DNA of 34,261 nucleotides from JBCBTD01 sp039818825 (GCA_039818825.1 JBCBTD010000043.1:1-34261); one strand, 5' to 3'; positions 18,455 to 26,137 are shown, counted from the stretch's first letter. Numbers and translations are program-made. Notes: generated by a model not told the origin, from the sequence alone.

Positions 18455-18793
18455 TGTACCGACGCGTTCCAACGACCCACCATCGCCCGCGCCACTCACT
18501 TCGCCTTTGGACGGGGAACCGACCAAAGCCGTGCGGAGTGGTAAGGCTCAAACCGGCCCGGAGCGGTCACGAGACATCGCGCCGGCTAAGACCGTTACTC
18601 ATCGATCACCGCCCCAAAAAAGCGCCTTCACGGGTAATGCGAACGCAGGTTAGTGTTGGTCGAGGTGCTTCAGACGAGCAAGCACACGTTTCACTCCTGC
18701 ACAGTTTCGGGAGCGATACTAACCTCCAGGGAGACGCGTTCGCTGTTACGCCGCAGGCTCCCGTTTCCTATGCGCTGCGTATGGTTCAAAGCA
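18455..18793. other. Intergenic stretch at the border of the AT-rich gene
   Basis: About 340 bases between lactate dehydrogenase and the DUF4393-like gene. Base composition changes from strongly GC-rich to mixed along it. It holds the imperfect hairpin at 18492-18541. A frame open from 18653 reads into the next gene, but its first 40-odd codons do not look coding. I found no tRNA, attachment-site-like repeat pair or transposase trace that would explain how the AT-rich gene arrived. Confidence 0.5.
18492..18541 (+). terminator. Imperfect hairpin downstream of ldh
   Basis: Outer arms CCACTC (18492-18497) and GAGTGG (18536-18541) and inner arms CTTTGG (18505-18510) and CCAAAG (18523-18528) can pair around a 12-base loop, with an internal mismatched region. 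It begins 38 bases after the lactate dehydrogenase stop. No T-run follows, so intrinsic termination is only a possibility. Confidence 0.25.
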
Positions 18794-19624
18794 ATGGTCG
18801 ACGTAGTGACCGCCGGGCTAGTGGGTTACTTAGGAAAAGACGCCATTCAAAGGCTGCTCGGGCCAACAGCGGACTACCTTGGGGGTGAGCTGGAAAATTT
18901 TGTTAAAAACCGGCATGACAACATTGATCGGATATTTCGTTCGGCGATACGGAAATCTAGCGATCTGGATGATGACAAAGTCGTAAGTCCGCGCATTCTA
19001 AAGGAAGTCGTAAATGAAGGCTCTTACATGAATGACGAAGTTGGTGTGGAATACGTAGGCGGTATTTTAGCCTCTTCGAGGAGCGATGACGCTAAGAACG
19101 ATCACGGGCTTTGGTTCGCTCAAAAAGTAAAGACGCTATCTACTTATGATCTACGATTACACTATCTATTTTATCGCTCTTTGCAGGCCATCCTGACGTT
19201 AAACGACGATGCGTTGCTTCGCCGTGGTGCGCGCAAGGGGCTTTGGGTATTTGTGGACGCAGGAGAGATATTCCGCTCCTTTGAGCTAACATTTGATAAT
19301 GGAAAAAATAATTGGCATTTATTTACGAGTAGCTTTAGAGTTTTAGTTAATGAAGACTTGCTTGGCTCGGAAATTGTTTACGGTAACAAAGATTTCATTG
19401 AAAAAGAGCTTCTTGAAAAGAAAAATATTTCAGCTACATTGCCTGGTTCCGGTCTTCTGACTCACCCCACAATTACGGGTGTCGAACTGTACCTTTGGGC
19501 GTTCGGCAAAGGTTTAGAGCCAACGTCGAAATTTTTCGAGAGCGATTTTGATACCGCAATCGAGGGCATCAATGATGGCTTTTCGAATGCAGTGAAATTT
19601 TCAAATCTTACCTCAGGGGCTTGA
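18794..19624 (+). CDS. DUF4393 / Abi-alpha-like protein (putative abortive infection)
   Basis: A protein of about 276 residues that I recognise as a DUF4393 (Abi-alpha) relative. The N-terminal KDAIQRLLGPTADYLGGEL is the family opening, and EYVGGILASSRSDDAKNDHG followed by YDLRLHYLFYRSL is the central signature. Some members are annotated as phage abortive infection proteins; a mechanism is not established to my knowledge. The gene is markedly richer in A and T than everything around it (many AAA, ATT, TTA and GAT codons), which suggests recent transfer. The start is uncertain: ATG 18794 is preferred because the family sequence starts there, and ATG 18770 is also in frame; neither has a clear ribosome binding site. 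No partner gene, toxin or integrase is adjacent. Confidence 0.7.
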   Translation: MVDVVTAGLVGYLGKDAIQRLLGPTADYLGGELENFVKNRHDNIDRIFRSAIRKSSDLDDDKVVSPRILKEVVNEGSYMNDEVGVEYVGGILASSRSDDAKNDHGLWFAQKVKTLSTYDLRLHYLFYRSLQAILTLNDDALLRRGARKGLWVFVDAGEIFRSFELTFDNGKNNWHLFTSSFRVLVNEDLLGSEIVYGNKDFIEKELLEKKNISATLPGSGLLTHPTITGVELYLWAFGKGLEPTSKFFESDFDTAIEGINDGFSNAVKFSNLTSGA

Positions 19625-19914
19625 ATTCAAAGAGATTTGGCTTAAAGGCGGCTTTACAGCCATTTTCAGACCGACTTGAGGAGCAATGCGATTTCCCTTG
19701 ATGGCGCATTTCGATAGTGAGCAAGAGACGCCCCTTCGTCTCAAAAAGGCCGACTTCGGCGGTGAGCGACGGCCGCGCTAGTGGTCGACCCGCGGTGTCA
19801 GCTCGTCGTCCTCGTCTGACCCGCCGATCCCGCGCTTGCTTTCATCGTTCTCGTTGACGGGCGCGGCGCGGCGCCGTTCAGTCGGACGAGCGAGATCAGC
19901 GGGCGGACCACGGC
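19625..19914. other. Intergenic stretch with short hairpin
   Basis: About 290 bases between the DUF4393-like gene and the acetolactate decarboxylase. AT-richer sequence continues to about 19750, then GC-rich sequence resumes, which may mark the right border of the acquired segment. GAGACG (19725-19730) pairs with CGTCTC (19737-19742) over a six-base loop and is followed by AAAAA. The T-run is therefore on the wrong side for a plus-strand terminator. No gene is visible. Confidence 0.4.
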
Positions 19915-20705
19915 ATGAGCCACGACGATCCCGAAGTCGCGTTCGCCACCGCCGTTGCCGCCCACAGGGTCGACGGCAGCCGGGTCGCCATGACCAGCAC
20001 GCCCACGAGTACTACCAAACGTCGCTGCTGAGTGCGGTGATGCGCGGCGTCTACGACGGCGAACTCACGATCGGTGAGCTCTTGCAGCACGGCGACCTCG
20101 GCCTAGGCACGTTCGATGCGTTGGACGGCGAGATGACCGTGGTCGATGGCATTGCCTACCGCCAGCGCAGCGACGGCCGGTGTGAGATCGCCGCCGACGA
20201 TGCGCTCACGCCCTACGCTGCGGTCATCGACTTCCGGCCGGACCACACAGAGGATTTCGCCGAAGCGACGGACAAGGCCGGGTTCGAGGCGCGGCTCGAT
20301 GCGCTCGCCCGCTCACCCAATCTGTTCTACGCCGTTCGCGTCGACGGCCAATTCGCTCACGTCAGGTTTCGGAGCGTGGTCCGCCAGGAGCGGCCCTATC
20401 CGCCGTTGTTGGAGGTCGTGAAAACCCAGGTGGTGCATGAGCTCGAGGATGTCGGAGCCACCATGGTTGGCTTTCGCTGCCCCGACTACGCCGTCGGGAT
20501 AGGCGTGCCCGGCTACCACCTCCACGTCATCACCGCCGAGCGCACCCGCGGCGGGCACGTCTTGGACTACTGTCTGGAACGGGGCCGGCTTGGCATCGAC
20601 CACACGTCGTCGCTGCATCTGGAGCTGCCGGAGACGGACGCGTTCTCGGCTGCCGACCTGACGGCCGGGGCGTCCGCAGCGGACATCGGCAAGGCGGAGT
20701 CTTAG
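19915..20705 (+). CDS. budA: Alpha-acetolactate decarboxylase, apparent N-terminal frameshift
   Basis: Converts alpha-acetolactate to acetoin. From HEYYQTSLLSAVMRGVYDGE onward the frame is clear: LLQHGDLGLGTFDALDGEM, RFRSVVRQERPYPPLLEVVK, and the metal-binding block GYHLHVITAERTRGGHVLDY with its three histidines. The family core therefore begins near 20004. No usable start lies in that frame upstream. A plausible N-terminus starts at ATG 19915 (MSHDDPEVAFATAVAA) or ATG 19990 (MTSTP) but is in the neighbouring frame and stops at about 20029. Adding one C in the CCC run at 20002-20004 would join them as MTSTP-HEYYQTSLL. It is either a real one-base deletion or a sequence error; internal starts at GTG 20037 or ATG 20040 would lose a conserved strand. 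No acetolactate synthase is adjacent. Confidence 0.75.
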
Positions 20706-20771
20706 CAGTTCGGGCTGCTCGGACACGGTGGGCTGCGTGTAACCGGACGGCCCGGCTTCGTCGATGGTCCT

Positions 20772-21095
20772 TCAGGGCGTCGGAACCGTTTCGGTGCGCG
20801 CCATCGCTCTCTCGATGGCGGCCCGCATCGCCTGTGGGTTCGCGTACGCAGGTAAATGCTCGCATTCGCCGATTCCTTCGCGGACGACGCCCATCCGATC
20901 GACATCGGCCAGACAAGAGAGGCCGGCGCTCCGCTCGCCGTAGACGAAGCTGCGCGGCGCGTTGATCCGACCGAGCAGCGACAGCAGGTCGACCCTGTCC
21001 GAAATCTCGACCATCGAACGGAAGATCGCTGCGACCTCGGTTGCCACGCTGTCGACGGCGATCGTGCGTCGTTGCCAGGCCTCGGGGAGGCCCAT
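20772..21095 (-). pseudogene. C-terminal fragment of an alpha/beta hydrolase
   Basis: A minus-strand frame of about 107 codons ends with the typical cap and C-terminal elements of an alpha/beta hydrolase. It reads RINAPRSFVYGERSAG (the strand before the catalytic acid), then IGECEHLPAYANPQAMRAAI, where the histidine in the EHLPAYANP segment matches the usual catalytic GHFPMYSNP-like motif. The nucleophile elbow and oxyanion region, about the first 150-200 residues, are missing, and upstream sequence runs into the hemolysin III-like gene stop at 21128. It is most simply a truncated remnant. A short expressed protein from ATG 21095 cannot be excluded, but it would lack the active site serine. 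Confidence 0.6.
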
Positions 21096-21127
21096 TGCCG
21101 CCCCGCTCGGCGGCCGCCTCCTGTGCG

Positions 21128-21766
21128 CTACGCCTTCGGCACGACGTCGACCAGCACCGCGGCGAAGTGACAGGCGGCGGCGGCAACGACGAAGGCATGC
21201 CAGATGGCCCGCTGGAACCTCAGACCCGACCACAGATGGAACACGACGCCGACCGAATAGAGTAGCCCGCCGACCGCCAGGAGGACGAGCCCCGCCGGCG
21301 AGACCGCCTCGATCAGCGGCCCGACGGCGACCAGGATCAACCAGCCGATGACCAGATAGACGGCCGAGGTGATGCCGTCGTGGCGGGGCCAATCGAAGAG
21401 CCGCATGGCGGCGCCTGCCACGGCGAGCGTCCAAACGGCGACCAGCAAGCCAGCACCCCAAGCACCGCCGATGACCATCACGCAGAACGGCGTGTAGGTA
21501 CCGGCGATCATCAAGAAGATCGCCGCATGGTCGATCCGCCGGAGCAGTGCCTTCGGCGCACTGTCGCTACTCAGGTTGTAGACCGCCGACGCGCCGATCA
21601 TCGCCACGAGGCCGAAAAGGTAGACGGTGACCGCCGTGTCGAGGGCGGTATCCCGCCCGAACGGGACCAGCACGACCATGACGAAACACGCGGTGATGGC
21701 GCCGGCCACGCCGAGCGCGTGCACCACGCCATCGGCCCAGTACTCGATACGCGAAAGGCTAGTCAT
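21128..21766 (-). CDS. Hemolysin III / PAQR family membrane protein
   Basis: A 212-residue integral membrane protein with about seven helices. Family signatures are the N-terminal RIEYWADGVVHALGVAGA, then SAVYNLSSDSAPKALLRRID and HAAIFLMIAGTYTPF, and near the C-terminus FHLWSGLRFQRAIWHAFVV with AAACHF. The conserved His and Asp residues of these segments bind a metal in PAQR proteins. Despite the name, most bacterial members (YqfA-like) are not proven hemolysins; roles in membrane homeostasis have been suggested. The start is ATG 21766 with GGGGA 5 bases upstream. It faces away from the small gene at 21935. Confidence 0.88.
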   Translation of the reverse strand: MTSLSRIEYWADGVVHALGVAGAITACFVMVVLVPFGRDTALDTAVTVYLFGLVAMIGASAVYNLSSDSAPKALLRRIDHAAIFLMIAGTYTPFCVMVIGGAWGAGLLVAVWTLAVAGAAMRLFDWPRHDGITSAVYLVIGWLILVAVGPLIEAVSPAGLVLLAVGGLLYSVGVVFHLWSGLRFQRAIWHAFVVAAAACHFAAVLVDVVPKA

Positions 21767-21934
21767 GCATTCCCCACGGCAACGCTGGTAAACTGGCCGA
21801 AAGTGGGATGAACGGTCAAGCCCGCGGCACCTGGGCCGTGCGGCGAAGGGCGTATGGCGCCATTGTCGGGTTTGCGACAATCTCATCGTTCCAAAACAAA
21901 TGAACGACACCCTGCCGCCGCGGAGATACCGTTC

Positions 21935-22345
21935 GTGAGCATCGAGCCCCAGACCTGGATCGTCGGCGCCCGTGACGAGCATGGCCTCAGTGTGCGCTGT
22001 CTGTTGGCGTTGGCAGACCGCTTCGAGCTGCCACCGACGGTGGCGATCGACCACGGCGAGCGCCTCGCCCAGGCCGAATCCGCGCCAGACCGGGTGCTGG
22101 CCTTCGTCGCCAAGCCGCCGGCCAAAGCTGCGGGTTCGCTGGATCTGCTGCGCGACGGGGAGGCGATGGCCGTCCTCGGGCACAGCCCGGCCCCGCCCGT
22201 GCGTGAGGGCCTGCGCGACGGCTCGGTTCGCGCCGCCGCGGTCGCCGTCTGCCCATCGCGCGCCGAGCCGGTCGACGATGCCGTCAAGCTGGCGGTCACG
22301 ACCCTGATCGACTGGGGCCACGACGTGACCGCTCGCGACCGCTGA
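21935..22345 (+). CDS. Hypothetical protein, 136 residues
   Basis: A plausible coding frame starts at GTG 21935, with GGAG 9 bases upstream. The sequence is balanced and soluble-looking, without a signal peptide or membrane helix: SIEPQTWIVGARDEHGLSVR, then LALADRFELPPTVAIDHGER and EAMAVLGHSPAPPVREGLRD. I do not recognise the family. The pattern of short strands and helices with a central GHSP motif suggests a small alpha/beta fold, but no function can be assigned. It lies 129 bases upstream of the D-2-hydroxyacid dehydrogenase in the same direction. An in-frame ATG at 21854 would add 27 basic residues with shadow-like composition. Confidence 0.55.
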   Translation: MSIEPQTWIVGARDEHGLSVRCLLALADRFELPPTVAIDHGERLAQAESAPDRVLAFVAKPPAKAAGSLDLLRDGEAMAVLGHSPAPPVREGLRDGSVRAAAVAVCPSRAEPVDDAVKLAVTTLIDWGHDVTARDR

Positions 22346-22474
22346 CGGCCCCACCGCCGGCGCGCCTCCGCCCATCCGGTCCATCTCTGGAACCAGCGAA
22401 CCGCTGCCGCTTTGCCCGCCGACGGTGAGCGGGCAGGGTGGGCGCAACCAACAACGAGCCAGGGAGCGCCCGAC

Positions 22475-23527
22475 GTGACGGTTTTCGAGGTGGCGCTGAG
22501 CGGAGACTTCCGCCGCGCCGACGGCAGTCTCGCCTACCCCGATTTCGATCTCGGTCCGCTCGAAGGCGACCCGCGCATCCGCCTCCGCTGGGTCCAGCCG
22601 GTCGAGAACGCCATGCCCGCGGCCGGCCTCGAGGACGTCGACGCGCTGATCCTGCTCGGCGCGCGTTTCGTGCCGTCGAGCGTACCGGCGAGCCGGCGGC
22701 TGGCGGTCGTGGCCCGGTTCGGCGTCGGCTACGACAGCGTCGACGTCCCGGCCTGCACGGCGGCCGACATCGCCCTGGTGACCACGCCCGACGGTGTGCG
22801 GCGGCCGGTGGCGGTAGCGATCCTCACCTTCGTGTTGGCGCTCGCCGGTAAGCTGTTCACCAAGGACGCCTTGGTCCGGCGCGGGCCGGACGGTTGGGCC
22901 GAGCGCAGCCAGCACATGGGCACGGGCCTGGTCGGGCGGACGCTCGGTCAACTGGGCATCGGCAACATCGGCGCCGAGGTGTTCCGCATGGCGGCACCGT
23001 TCGACATGCGCTTCATCGCCCACGATCCCTTCGCGGATCCGGCGCTCGCGAGCCGGTTGGGCGTCGAGTTGGTGGACCTGGAGACGCTGTTCCGTGACAG
23101 CGACTTCCTGTCGGTGAGCTGCCCCCTGAGCGAGGCGACGCGCCACATCGTCGATGCCGAAAGGTTGGCGCTGATGAAACCGACGGCGTACCTCGTCAAC
23201 ACGTCCCGCGGCCCCGTCGTCGACCAGCAGGCGCTCTACCAGGTGCTCCGCGACCGGCGTATCGCCGGCGCCGGGCTCGACGTGTTCGAACAGGAGCCGA
23301 CGCCGCCCGGCGAGCCGATCACCACCCTCGACAACGTCATGCTCGCCCCGCACGCGCTCTGCTGGACCGATCAGTGCTTCGCCGGCATCGGCGCAGCCGA
23401 CGTGGCGGCCGTGCTGGAGGTCATGGAAGGCCGAGTGCCGCGCGGTATCGTCAACCGCGAGGTCGTCGAGGCGCTCGGCTGGAAGGCGAAGCTTCGAACC
23501 TATGGCGACCGTTTCGGCTCCGCCTGA
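22475..23527 (+). CDS. D-isomer-specific 2-hydroxyacid dehydrogenase
   Basis: A 350-residue NAD(P)-dependent oxidoreductase of the D-2-hydroxyacid family. The fold is split: a catalytic domain at both ends and a Rossmann domain in the middle with TLGQLGIGNIGAEVFRMA. The substrate and catalytic residues are present: Arg in LVNTSRGPVVDQQAL, Glu in AGLDVFEQEP, and His in LAPHALCWTD. VARFGVGYDSVDVPACTAAD is the conserved first block. It could reduce glyoxylate, hydroxypyruvate or a related 2-oxoacid; the exact substrate is not evident. The start is GTG 22475 behind AGGGAG. It is convergent with the DNA glycosylase gene over 41 bases. Confidence 0.88.
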   Translation: MTVFEVALSGDFRRADGSLAYPDFDLGPLEGDPRIRLRWVQPVENAMPAAGLEDVDALILLGARFVPSSVPASRRLAVVARFGVGYDSVDVPACTAADIALVTTPDGVRRPVAVAILTFVLALAGKLFTKDALVRRGPDGWAERSQHMGTGLVGRTLGQLGIGNIGAEVFRMAAPFDMRFIAHDPFADPALASRLGVELVDLETLFRDSDFLSVSCPLSEATRHIVDAERLALMKPTAYLVNTSRGPVVDQQALYQVLRDRRIAGAGLDVFEQEPTPPGEPITTLDNVMLAPHALCWTDQCFAGIGAADVAAVLEVMEGRVPRGIVNREVVEALGWKAKLRTYGDRFGSA

Positions 23528-23568
23528 GCTGCCGCTCCGGCTGAGCCCGCCAGTGTGGGATGCTCGGG

Positions 23569-24270
23569 TCAGGCTGTCGCTTCGATGCCCGCGACGTTCT
23601 CACCGATGCTCAGCCCCAGAATGCGGCTGATGGCCATCAGCGGCAGCCCGGTTTCGTCCGACCATCGGTCGTAGGCGCCCTGAACCGCCGCCATCGCTGC
23701 TTTCGACGTCGGGGATTGGTCGATGACGCCGGCGGCGATCAACGCGGCGACGCCGTCTTTGGACAGCAGGAAGCCATCGACACCCATGCTGCGCAGAAAG
23801 TACTGCGCCGTCTGCCCGCCGAGCCGGTTGCCGCGCGTCTTCAACAGATCCAACAGACCGACGAAGTTCTGCGGCGGTGAGTTGGCGAAGAAGGTTCCGG
23901 CACCGCCGTGGGTGTCGCTCAGCTCGCAGACCAGCGACGCGTTCCGCTGCACCGATCGGATCTTGGCGCCGTGCCGCACGATGCGCGTGTCGCTCACCAA
24001 CCGGTCGAGGTCGTCATCCGACATCATACTCCAGCGCCGGGGGTCGAACCCCTCGAACGCTTCTTCGAACCCAGGCCACATGCCGTTCACGACCTTCCAG
24101 TTGAACCCGGCCTGGAAAACGCATCTGGTCATCCCGGCAAGCCAACGATCGTCGGTCGTCGCGATCAACGCTGCAGCTGGTTTCGGCGACGGCAGCAGCG
24201 CCGCCAAAGCCCGTTCCCCGCCTTTGCGCTCGGCCGCCCTCGCTCGGACGCTTCGGAAATCGGTGCTCAT
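23569..24270 (-). CDS. 3-methyladenine DNA glycosylase I-like protein
   Basis: About 233 residues with the Tag-like HhH glycosylase pattern: FQAGFNWKVVNGMWPGFEE, then GFDPRRWSMMSDDDLDRLV, RIVRHGAKIRSVQRNA, and KTRGNRLGGQTAQYFLRSMG. The FNW-type aromatic pocket is where Tag enzymes hold the alkylated base. Tag cysteine and histidine zinc ligands are not obvious, so it belongs to a divergent branch and activity on 3-methyladenine is inferred. ATG 24270 has GGAG 9 bases upstream; ATG 24285 would add five residues. The sequence from 24286 to the RTX gene end (about 270 bases) shows no gene, only the hairpins listed separately. Confidence 0.75.
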   Translation of the reverse strand: MSTDFRSVRARAAERKGGERALAALLPSPKPAAALIATTDDRWLAGMTRCVFQAGFNWKVVNGMWPGFEEAFEGFDPRRWSMMSDDDLDRLVSDTRIVRHGAKIRSVQRNASLVCELSDTHGGAGTFFANSPPQNFVGLLDLLKTRGNRLGGQTAQYFLRSMGVDGFLLSKDGVAALIAAGVIDQSPTSKAAMAAVQGAYDRWSDETGLPLMAISRILGLSIGENVAGIEATA

Positions 24271-24490
24271 GTGCGGCAACTCCATGCCGGTCCGCGAGCC
24301 CGTCGCCGCACGTCACCAAGCGATCTTTGCCTGGGGCGGCTGCGACGACGCTTCATCCCGTATCATGTCGACGCCATCGACGCGCGGTGCAACGGCCTGT
24401 CGTTCACGAGACCACCGGTTCGTCCATGTGCTGGCTGAAGGACGAAGCGCGCACGGTGCGGCGAAGCGGGTGATCGGTCCGCGTGAGGCG

Positions 24491-24523
24491 GGAGACGGTC
24501 GCAGCGTCGCTGCGACCGTCTCC
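24491..24523 (-). terminator. Long perfect hairpin downstream of the RTX gene
   Basis: GGAGACGGTCGCAGCG (24491-24506) is the exact reverse complement of 24508-24523, with one T between them, so about 14 base pairs can form with a short loop. It is 37 bases beyond the RTX stop codon. No T-run follows on the minus strand, and TTTCT follows on the plus strand. A terminator, an mRNA-protecting hairpin or a repeat element are all possible. Confidence 0.45.
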
Positions 24524-24541
24524 TTTCTCCGTTGGGTATTC

Positions 24542-24561
24542 GAGACGAGGTGCCTCGTCTC
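24542..24561 (-). terminator. Perfect hairpin at the RTX stop codon
   Basis: GAGACGAGG (24542-24550) and CCTCGTCTC (24553-24561) form a nine-base-pair stem with a two-base gap, overlapping the RTX stop codon at 24560-24562. Together with the hairpin at 24491 it makes a double stem at the 3' end of the RTX transcript. No T-run follows. Confidence 0.4.
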
Positions 24562-26137
24562 AGGCGACGAGCGGAAAGTCGCCGAAGTCGACGTCGACGT
24601 TGCCGGCTTGACCGCCGCGATTGACGAGGGTGGCAAGCACCGCACCGTCGGCGATCCCGCCGTCGTCCACGACGATGTCCAGATCGCTGCCGTTCTCGAT
24701 CTGCGCGACGCCGCTGACGCCCGCGATGGAAATGAGCAGCATGTCGTCCGTGACGTTGAAGCCGAACACGTCGTCGGTGCTGAACTGGTCCGTCAGGACG
24801 ACGGTGTCGAGACCGCCGCCGGGCCGGATCTCGTCGGCGTCGAGGCCGCCGGCCAGGATGTCGTTGCCGCCTCGGCCCTTGAGCAAGTCTTCGCCGGCAC
24901 CGCCGATGATCTCGTTGGCGTCGCCATCGCCCATCAGGTCGTCAGCGAAGCCCGTGCCGACGATGTTGGTGAAGTTCTCGATCTCGACCGTGAAGTTGGT
25001 ACCGACCGGGAACGCCGTGCCGCCGATCTGGAAGGGCACTTCGACGGTAGCGGTGACGAACGGCCCGTCCGCCCCGCCGACCAGGTCGACGACGACGCTG
25101 ATGTTGAAGCCGCCGGAGTTGTCGACCGTGTTGAGTTGGGTCGGATCGCCGATCACCTTTTCGACGAACGAGAACGGATCGAACGTGCCCAGTTGGTCAA
25201 GGCCGAGCGCGCCGCCGACACCTTTTTCGATGCGGCCGCCCTGATTGAAGGAAATCGGCGCACCCAGGTTGCTGTAGTCGGCCGTGTCGAAGCCGCCGTT
25301 GCCCTGGAACGCGTCGTCGCCGCTGCTGCCGATGAAGACGTCGTCGCCGTTGCCGCCCCGGGCGTCGTCGTTGCCGTTGCCGCCATTCAAGGTGTCGTTG
25401 CCGCCGCCACCGCGCAGAACGTCGTTGCCGCCACCGCCGCGCAGATCGTCGTTGCCGCCGTTGCCGAACAGCTCGTCGGCGCCGCCGCGGCCGCGGATGA
25501 CGTCGTTGCCCTGCTCGCCGCGGATTTCGTTGGCTTGGTTGTCGCCACGCAGGTCGTCGTCGAGGTTGGTGCCGGTGATGTCGGTGAAGTTCTGCGCGGT
25601 GACGGTGAAGCTCCCACCGCCGATGGTGTCGACGACCTCGATCGAGTTGCTCTTGAGGTCGACGTTGGCGAAGGCGACGCCGTTCTGAGCCCCCGACGCG
25701 CTCAGGTCCACGAGATTGTCGTCCCGGCCGCCCGGCGCCACGATCACCTGGATCGGCATGATCGAGGCGATCGATCCGTTCGGATTGAGGGTGAAGTTGC
25801 CGATGGTGTCGGTGCCGGCGTTGTTGCCCTTTTTGATCTGACCGCCGAAGCCGAACTCGAAGCGACCGGTCGCGAACTCGTTCAGCGCGCTGGCGTTGTA
25901 GGTGTTGATCCCGCCACCGCCGACGAACCGATCGTTGCCGGTCGACACCCAGAACGTGTCGTTGCCGCCGCCACCTTCGAAACCGTCGTCACCTTCGCCG
26001 CCGCGGAACACGTCGTTCCCACCGCGACCGCGGAACAGGACGCTGTCTTCTTGATCGAGTGGCAGCAGCAGCACGTCATTGCCGCTGGTGCCGATGATCA
26101 GTTCGTCGAAATCTGCCGGATTGAGGGCTGGAGCCAC
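24560..26137 (-). CDS. RTX calcium-binding protein, probable type I secretion substrate
   Basis: About 525 residues, acidic and glycine-rich, with no Sec or Tat signal. Calcium-binding nonapeptides (GGxGxDxLx) occur in three blocks, near residues 15-75, 190-285 and 385-435. Between them lie two related spacer domains, beginning FGFGGQIKKGNNAGTD and FNQGGRIEKGVGGALGLD and ending NFTDITGTNLDDDL and NFTNIVGTGFADDL. The protein is therefore an internal duplication of spacer plus RTX block. The last 90 residues lack repeats and probably carry the uncleaved type I secretion signal. No catalytic domain is visible, so a surface or matrix role is a guess. GTG 26137 is chosen because GGAG lies 8 bases upstream; ATG 26191 would add 18 residues. 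No T1SS ABC/MFP genes are in the window. Confidence 0.87.
   Translation of the reverse strand: MAPALNPADFDELIIGTSGNDVLLLPLDQEDSVLFRGRGGNDVFRGGEGDDGFEGGGGNDTFWVSTGNDRFVGGGGINTYNASALNEFATGRFEFGFGGQIKKGNNAGTDTIGNFTLNPNGSIASIMPIQVIVAPGGRDDNLVDLSASGAQNGVAFANVDLKSNSIEVVDTIGGGSFTVTAQNFTDITGTNLDDDLRGDNQANEIRGEQGNDVIRGRGGADELFGNGGNDDLRGGGGNDVLRGGGGNDTLNGGNGNDDARGGNGDDVFIGSSGDDAFQGNGGFDTADYSNLGAPISFNQGGRIEKGVGGALGLDQLGTFDPFSFVEKVIGDPTQLNTVDNSGGFNISVVVDLVGGADGPFVTATVEVPFQIGGTAFPVGTNFTVEIENFTNIVGTGFADDLMGDGDANEIIGGAGEDLLKGRGGNDILAGGLDADEIRPGGGLDTVVLTDQFSTDDVFGFNVTDDMLLISIAGVSGVAQIENGSDLDIVVDDGGIADGAVLATLVNRGGQAGNVDVDFGDFPLVA
25290..25535 (-). repeat. Central RTX nonapeptide array
   Basis: About nine consecutive copies of a 27-base coding unit translate to GGxGNDxLx-type repeats, for example RGGGGNDVLRGGGGNDTLNG. 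At DNA level the minus strand shows a recurring GGCGGCAACGAC-like core. Such arrays fold into a calcium-bound beta-roll. Local sequence homogeneity makes the copy number prone to change by slippage or to assembly error. Confidence 0.8.

Noticed and set aside
18455..18793. tRNA or attachment site at the island border
   Set aside because: I found no TPsiC-arm-like sequence and no direct repeat matching the right border.
21767..23353. Long minus-strand extension upstream of the hemolysin III-like protein
   Set aside because: It runs antisense to the D-2-hydroxyacid dehydrogenase and has no conserved domain; the protein has a proper start at 21766.
25290..25535. Regular short repeats resembling a CRISPR or minisatellite
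   Set aside because: The period is 27 bases without distinct spacers and it translates to calcium-binding nonapeptides, so it is an RTX coding array.
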